From positions 1 to 64,000 of the forward strand of contig CAITOF010000052.1 of NCBI GenBank assembly GCA_903893945.1: a stretch of 64,000 nucleotides of DNA. Reading direction: 5' to 3'. Under the pieces are notes generated by a model, which was not told the DNA's origin, ran no database searches, and saw nothing but the letters and a program-made list of their open reading frames with translations. Of the stretch, positions 59,014-64,000 are shown one piece after another (the stretch's first letter is position 1; each line of letters begins with the position of its first letter). A program made the translations under genes and the position numbers. This stretch comes from an uncultured Oxalobacteraceae bacterium. Lineage in GTDB: Bacteria > Pseudomonadota > Gammaproteobacteria > Burkholderiales > Burkholderiaceae_D.

Positions 59014-60534
59014 ATGCTCAATCAGGTGGATATAGTGGTTGTGGGCGGTGGCATCAATGGGGCTGGCATTGCACGCGACGCCGCCGGTCGCGGACTGTCA
59101 GTAACGCTATGCGAAAAGGATGATCTGGCTTCACACACCTCATCAGCGTCAACCAAACTCATCCACGGCGGCCTGCGCTACCTGGAATATTACGAATTCA
59201 GCCTGGTGCGAAAAGCGCTTCAGGAACGCGAAATACTGTTACGCGCGGCGCCGCACATTATCAGTCCGCTTCGATTCGTCATGCCCCATGTCAGTCATTT
59301 GCGCCCGGCCTGGATGATACGGCTTGGACTGTTTTTATATGACAATCTGAGCAAACGTAACATCCTGTTTGGTTCGCGAAGCATTAATTTTAAGTCCCAT
59401 GTGTCGGGTCGTCCGTTGCAGGACAATTTCTCAAAAGGATTTGTCTATTCGGACGCCTGGGTCGACGACGCCCGACTGGTTGTTTTGAACGCGCGCGATG
59501 CGAAAGAGCTCGGCGCGACGATATTGACCCGAACCCGACTCATCTCCGCGCACATGGAAAACGATGGCTGGCGTGTGGAACTGATGACTCAGAGTGGGCA
59601 GATCACCCGCCTGTTTGCACGCTGTCTTGTCAACGCCACGGGCCCCTGGGTAAGTTCCTTTCTCGATAAACAGATTCAACCTGGCCGGGCAAAACCGCAT
59701 CATGCCATTCGACTGGTTCAGGGCAGCCATATCGTGACAAAAAAACTGTTTGATCACCATTACGCCTACATTTTCCAGAACCCGGATCACCGGATCATTT
59801 TTGCCATTCCGTATATGGACGACTACACCCTGATCGGTACAACCGATCTCGATTTTACTGGCGATCCGGATCAGGTTGAGATTTCTGCGGATGAAACGGC
59901 CTATCTATGCGGTTCAATTAATACGTACTTTAGGCAGTCCATCTCACCCGACGATGTCGTGTGGAGTTATTCCGGTGTACGACCGCTGGTGGGACAGGAG
60001 GACGCGAACAATCCTTCAGCGGTGACGCGTGATTATCATCTGGAGCTTGAGACTCTGGAGAATAAAGCGATTCTGTTATCCGTATTCGGTGGAAAAATCA
60101 CCACTTTCCGCCGCCTGGCGGAGGAAGCAATCAACATGGTAAGCCCGTTACTGGGGGTTGACAAACCGGCATGGACGGCCACAGCAACGTTACCCGGAGG
60201 TGATATACCCAAAGGTGATTTTGATGCGTTCCTGATTGATTTTCAGTGCCAATACCCATGGTTGCCAGCGCCGTTGGCCAAGCGCTACGCACACCAATAC
60301 GGCGATCGCGCCACGATTCTGCTGCAGGAATTGCGCAACAGGGTTGAACTGGGTGAAGAATTGTGCCCCGGGCTTTATGAGGCCGAGGCGCGCTATCTGA
60401 TGAAGTATGAATGGGCAAGGGAAGCCGACGACATTTTATGGCGCCGGACCAAATTGGGAATAACGGCCAGCGATGCGCAGGTGGCACGCCTCAAAGAGTG
60501 GCTGATTGCGGAGGAAACCCAGGATGGACGATAA
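59014..60534 (+). CDS. glpD: Aerobic glycerol-3-phosphate dehydrogenase
   Basis: 506 residues. The FAD-binding N-terminus is [22 protein letters not shown], and [20 protein letters not shown] is the GlpD signature. Membrane-associated enzyme that oxidises sn-glycerol 3-phosphate to dihydroxyacetone phosphate, passing electrons to quinone. Its end overlaps the glpK start by 11 bases. Confidence 0.96.
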   Translation: MLNQVDIVVVGGGINGAGIARDAAGRGLSVTLCEKDDLASHTSSASTKLIHGGLRYLEYYEFSLVRKALQEREILLRAAPHIISPLRFVMPHVSHLRPAWMIRLGLFLYDNLSKRNILFGSRSINFKSHVSGRPLQDNFSKGFVYSDAWVDDARLVVLNARDAKELGATILTRTRLISAHMENDGWRVELMTQSGQITRLFARCLVNATGPWVSSFLDKQIQPGRAKPHHAIRLVQGSHIVTKKLFDHHYAYIFQNPDHRIIFAIPYMDDYTLIGTTDLDFTGDPDQVEISADETAYLCGSINTYFRQSISPDDVVWSYSGVRPLVGQEDANNPSAVTRDYHLELETLENKAILLSVFGGKITTFRRLAEEAINMVSPLLGVDKPAWTATATLPGGDIPKGDFDAFLIDFQCQYPWLPAPLAKRYAHQYGDRATILLQELRNRVELGEELCPGLYEAEARYLMKYEWAREADDILWRRTKLGITASDAQVARLKEWLIAEETQDGR

Positions 60535-62023
60535 ATTCGTACTGGCGCTGGATCAGGGTACAACCAGTTCCCGGGCTGTGCTGTGTGACCGTGCCGGCAA
60601 GATCGTTTCAGTGGCGCAGCAGGAGTTTGCCCAGATCTATCCACAACCGGGCTGGGTCGAACACGATCCGGCAGAACTCTGGTCCAGTCAGTCGCATGTC
60701 GCGGCCGACGTCCTCGGTAAAATGAATCTCGCCAGCACCGCTGTCTGCGCCATCGGCATTACCAACCAGCGTGAAACCACCATCCTTTGGGAACGATCCA
60801 CCGGTCGCCCGGTGTACAACGCCATTGTCTGGCAAGACAGGCGCACCGCCGATTTCTGTGATGAATTAAAAAAAAGCGGCCTGGAACCTGCCATCCGCTC
60901 CAAGACCGGGTTACCCATTGACGCTTATTTTTCGGCCTCGAAAATTCGCTGGATATTGAACCACGTCCCCGACGCACGACAACGGGCGGTGCGGGGTGAA
61001 CTGGCTTTCGGCACAGTGGATACGTGGCTTATCTGGAATTTGACGCAAGGCCAGTTGCACGTTACCGACGTCACAAACGCATCCAGAACCCTGTTATTCA
61101 ACATTCACTCGCTGGCATGGGACGACGAACTTCTGGAGATTTTTGACATTCCCGCATCGCTTCTGCCGCGTGTAGGTGCGTCGTCCGACGTGATCGGCAA
61201 CACCCGGGGCCCGCTGTTTGCTTCACCGATACCGATCGCTGGCATCGTCGGTGACCAGCATGCCGCATTATTCGGTCAAATGTGCACCCGCGCCGGCATG
61301 GCCAAAAACACCTATGGTACCGGCTGTTTTCTCGTGATGAATACCGGCCCCAAGCCGATCACCTCGAAGAACAACCTGATCACGACCATCGCATGGAAAA
61401 TTGGCGACCAGATCACTTACGGTCTGGAAGGAAGCATTTTTATCGGCGGCGCACTCGTTCAATGGTTGCGCGACGGTATGGGACTCATAGAAAGTGCCGG
61501 TTCCATCGAGGAACTGGCCAACCGGGTTGCATCCAGTGACGGCGTATGCATGGTCCCGGCGTTTGCCGGACTTGGCGCCCCTTATTGGAATCCGTATGCG
61601 CGTGGTACGGTATTTGGTATAACCCGTGGCACAACGTCAGCCCACCTTGCGCGTGCGGCACTCGAGGCGATAGCGTTACAGTCGCTGGACGTATTAAAGG
61701 CCATGGAGGCCGATTCAGGTTCGCCGATTGCCGAATTGCGTGTCGACGGTGGCGCTGCCTCGAACAATCTGTTGATGCAGATCCAGGCCAATCTGCTGGA
61801 AGCCGATGTCGTGCGGCCCCATATCACCGAGACAACGGCGCTGGGTGCCGCCTACATGGCCGGTCTGGCCGTCGGTTACTGGGGCGGTATCGACGAGCTC
61901 GAACTGAAATGGCAGCAGGACCGGCGCTTTACGCCCGCCATGGACCAGGATCAATTAAGACGCAAGAAACAGGACTGGGATCGTGCGATCAACGCCAGCA
62001 TTGCATGGGCCAATTCGGGGTAA
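60524..62023 (+). CDS. glpK: Glycerol kinase
   Basis: 499 residues from the ATG at 60524, which overlaps the glpD stop by 11 bases. The FGGY kinase motifs are [46 protein letters not shown] and [11 protein letters not shown]. It phosphorylates glycerol to glycerol 3-phosphate, which GlpD then oxidises. No glpF gene is seen in the window. Confidence 0.96.
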   Translation: MDDKFVLALDQGTTSSRAVLCDRAGKIVSVAQQEFAQIYPQPGWVEHDPAELWSSQSHVAADVLGKMNLASTAVCAIGITNQRETTILWERSTGRPVYNAIVWQDRRTADFCDELKKSGLEPAIRSKTGLPIDAYFSASKIRWILNHVPDARQRAVRGELAFGTVDTWLIWNLTQGQLHVTDVTNASRTLLFNIHSLAWDDELLEIFDIPASLLPRVGASSDVIGNTRGPLFASPIPIAGIVGDQHAALFGQMCTRAGMAKNTYGTGCFLVMNTGPKPITSKNNLITTIAWKIGDQITYGLEGSIFIGGALVQWLRDGMGLIESAGSIEELANRVASSDGVCMVPAFAGLGAPYWNPYARGTVFGITRGTTSAHLARAALEAIALQSLDVLKAMEADSGSPIAELRVDGGAASNNLLMQIQANLLEADVVRPHITETTALGAAYMAGLAVGYWGGIDELELKWQQDRRFTPAMDQDQLRRKKQDWDRAINASIAWANSG

Positions 62024-62233
62024 ATCCGTTGACCGGCACGGAAGGTCCACCCGTCATTGATCCGGCGCGGATTCGGACCTGATCAGGCTGGCAAGTTGCA
62101 ATCAGGAAATCGTCAACTATTTCATAAACACCAACAAAACATCTGAAAACAAAGAAAAAGCGGTATAAACATCTTCAGTCCAATTCGTTCAATGCTATCC
62201 TTACCGCCATTTTGAACGACAGGATATAGAGAA

Positions 62234-63484
62234 ATGCGGGTTGCAGTTATCGGAGCGGGCGTTGTTGGGGTCAGTACGGCCTATTTTCTTGCTAGGAATG
62301 GTCACCAGGTCAGCGTGATCGAGCAACATGGAAATGTGTGTGAAGAAGCCAGTTTGGGTCACGCCGGTCTGCTTGGGGCAGCACACCTGATGCCTCTGGC
62401 CGCACCAGGCATGCCAGCACAGATTCTGTCACACTGGTTCAAGTCGGACAGCCCGGTCAAATTACAACCCGGATTCAATGTACAGCGCTGGCGCTGGCTG
62501 CGCAGCTGGATGCACGAATGCTCGGTTGAACGTATGCTGGTCAATAAAGAAAAAATGCAGCGTCTGGGAAAACTGGGGCAACAACTGTTAAACGACATTA
62601 CCCAATTGCATAGCCTGGATTTTCAGCAGCGCGACGGTCTGTTGCAGCTATTCCGTAACGATAAGGAATTGAACCGGGTCACCCCGGCACTGGCGATGCT
62701 TACCCAGGCAGACATACCATTCAGGCAACTGGATCAGGCAGAATGTCACTTGCTGGAACCGGCTCTCAATAAGCACACGCCGTTTATCGGTGGCCTGTAT
62801 TTCCCGCAGGACAGTCAGGGTAACTGTGCGCTGTTCACCAAACAGGTCAAAGCAATCGCACAACAGGCCGATGTTGATTTCGCCTTTTTTACGCGTTGCG
62901 AAAGAATCGACTCGACGCCTCACGGCGTCACATTGCAACTGAAGCAGGATGAACTCGTCAAACACCAGCAGTTTGATGCGGTGGTACTTTCTGCCGGTGA
63001 AAACAGTATTCCGTTTTTCAAATCAGTCGGAATTCATTGCCGTGTTGTGCCTGTCCGAACGTACTCCAATACCGCCAATATCAAAAATATGGAAGACAGT
63101 CCGAGACTATCCATTATCGACGACCACGCGCAGGTTGCAATAACACGCATGGATAAACGGATTCGCGTGGCCGGCACGTTGTTGGCTGGCAGCGCCCGAC
63201 ATGCGGAAGATGAACGCGCCTGGACATTTTTGCGTAAAATCGGTACAGACTGGTTTCCTGATGCAGCAAATTATCACACCGGTTCCAACTGGAGCGGTAC
63301 CCACCTGATGTTACCCGATAACACTCCGTTAATTGGTCAGGTCGGCAACAAACCGGTTTTCGTCAATTGTGCACAGGCTGAATATGGCTGGTCAATGTCG
63401 CTGGGTTCAGCGAAAATTGTAGCCGATCTGATTTCCGGAAAAGCACCTGATATCAGTCTGGACGGACTGACACTCGTCGCATAG
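62234..63484 (+). CDS. dadA: D-amino acid dehydrogenase-like FAD oxidoreductase
   Basis: 416 residues. MRVAVIGAGVVGVSTAYFLARNGHQVSVIEQ is the DadA-type FAD-binding start, and the C-terminal GTHLMLPDNTPLIGQVGNKPVFVNCAQAEYGWSMSLGSAKIVADLI is the family ending. DadA oxidises D-amino acids to keto acids at the membrane. The match is clear for the DAO family but specificity for D-alanine is inferred. It follows glpK by 210 bases and precedes nnr. Confidence 0.83.
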   Translation: MRVAVIGAGVVGVSTAYFLARNGHQVSVIEQHGNVCEEASLGHAGLLGAAHLMPLAAPGMPAQILSHWFKSDSPVKLQPGFNVQRWRWLRSWMHECSVERMLVNKEKMQRLGKLGQQLLNDITQLHSLDFQQRDGLLQLFRNDKELNRVTPALAMLTQADIPFRQLDQAECHLLEPALNKHTPFIGGLYFPQDSQGNCALFTKQVKAIAQQADVDFAFFTRCERIDSTPHGVTLQLKQDELVKHQQFDAVVLSAGENSIPFFKSVGIHCRVVPVRTYSNTANIKNMEDSPRLSIIDDHAQVAITRMDKRIRVAGTLLAGSARHAEDERAWTFLRKIGTDWFPDAANYHTGSNWSGTHLMLPDNTPLIGQVGNKPVFVNCAQAEYGWSMSLGSAKIVADLISGKAPDISLDGLTLVA

Positions 63485-63525
63485 ATCGGTCAGGATTCTT
63501 TTTTGAAGTCACTGAAAGGCACCTT

Positions 63526-64000
63526 ATGTTGTATTCAGTAAAACAACTTCGTCAAATTGAACAATCAGCATCGAAGCGCGGCCGGGCTGAACCGTTAATG
63601 AGTGCAGCGGGGACATCGGCTGCGGCGTATGCTGAAGAACTGATTTCCGCACCCGGTCAGTCAGCAGAACAAGCATCGTCAGGCCCGATACTGGTTCTGG
63701 CCGGACCCGGCAACAACGGCGGGGATGCGTTTGAATGTGCCGCACAGCTGGCACGCGGCGGGCATGCCGTGCACATCCTTCATTGGCCGCCCAAGGCCAG
63801 TAAATCCGGCAAGCCGGCCTCGTCCGCCGACCGGGAAGCCGCCTTGCAGAAAGCAGCAGCCTGCACCTCCGTCAGCTGGTTGGCGGCTGATACAAACCTC
63901 GGTGACAGTTATGCGCTGGTGATTGACGGACTGTTCGGGATTGGCGTGTCAGAAAAAACCCTGCCCCCGGTGTTGCACAAACAGATTGCACAGGTCAACA
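63526..64000 (+). CDS. nnr: NAD(P)H-hydrate repair enzyme Nnr, partial (5' part)
   Basis: 158 codons to the window edge. The N-terminal YjeF epimerase domain is shown by LMSAAGTSAAAYAEEL and VLAGPGNNGGDAFECAAQLARGGHAV, with DGLFGIGVS further on. The full protein normally continues into a C-terminal dehydratase domain that is not in the window. It begins 41 bases after dadA. Confidence 0.9.
   Translation, partial: MLYSVKQLRQIEQSASKRGRAEPLMSAAGTSAAAYAEELISAPGQSAEQASSGPILVLAGPGNNGGDAFECAAQLARGGHAVHILHWPPKASKSGKPASSADREAALQKAAACTSVSWLAADTNLGDSYALVIDGLFGIGVSEKTLPPVLHKQIAQVN

Overview
The window looks like chromosomal DNA of a Gram-negative betaproteobacterium, most likely Burkholderiales (an Oxalobacteraceae-like relative is my guess). 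The inference rests on the gene set: PHA synthesis with a PhaR repressor, the prpB-prpC-acnD-prpF version of the methylcitrate cycle, bamD, lolCD, ygfZ, and a recJ preceded by an RpfE-like gene. I saw no rRNA, tRNA, CRISPR array, prophage or insertion sequence. Nearly all of the window is coding, on both strands. Gene starts were moved inward from the longest possible frame wherever a better ATG/RBS or family alignment justified it.

Layout. 1-7470: methylcitrate operon for propionyl-CoA (prpF partial, acnD, prpC, prpB, minus strand) with the divergent sigma-54 activator prpR; a consensus -24/-12 promoter and helically phased TGAAACA repeats lie between them. 7590-9536: a CheY-like receiver, a CheC-like phosphatase and a PAS-GGDEF cyclase in overlapping reading frames. 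9630-11704: MsbA-related ABC exporter and a small HhH protein. 11713-14979: Lrp/AsnC regulator divergent from a saccharopine-dehydrogenase-type enzyme and an ALDH7-type aldehyde dehydrogenase, probably a lysine catabolic unit with a clear terminator. 15088-21807: envelope region with two GloVer-repeat lipoproteins and a frame-disrupted collagen-like/BNR lipoprotein. 21826-25579: large PAS histidine kinase and DctA-type symporter.

25842-36541 is a phosphate region: pstSCAB-phoU-phoB-phoR on the minus strand, divergent ppk1-sixA, and olsB (phosphate-free ornithine lipid). PhoB-box promoters with the same geometry (7-4-7 direct repeats, 10 bp, then a -10 hexamer) precede pstS, ppk1 and olsB, tying transport, polyphosphate and lipid replacement together. 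36553-41267: lolCD, an RpfE-like gene and recJ. 41476-43877: small exported protein, LytS-type kinase and LytTR regulator. 43900-47693: phaR, phaB, phaC and a small membrane protein.

47690-54057: pgeF, rluD, bamD, tmk, mltG, ygfZ and a TANGO2/NRDE protein. 54169-58596: glycine cleavage operon gcvH-gcvP-gcvT. After an AT-rich spacer holding a near-perfect 21-bp palindrome, 59014-62023 encodes glpD-glpK; the window closes with a DadA-like dehydrogenase and the 5' part of nnr.

Most of the window is ordinary core metabolism. The items that best reward a second look are the double PhoB operator at olsB, the CheY-CheC-GGDEF unit, the GloVer pair, the disrupted collagen-like/BNR gene, and the SAFTGA variant in PrpR with its phased operator array.
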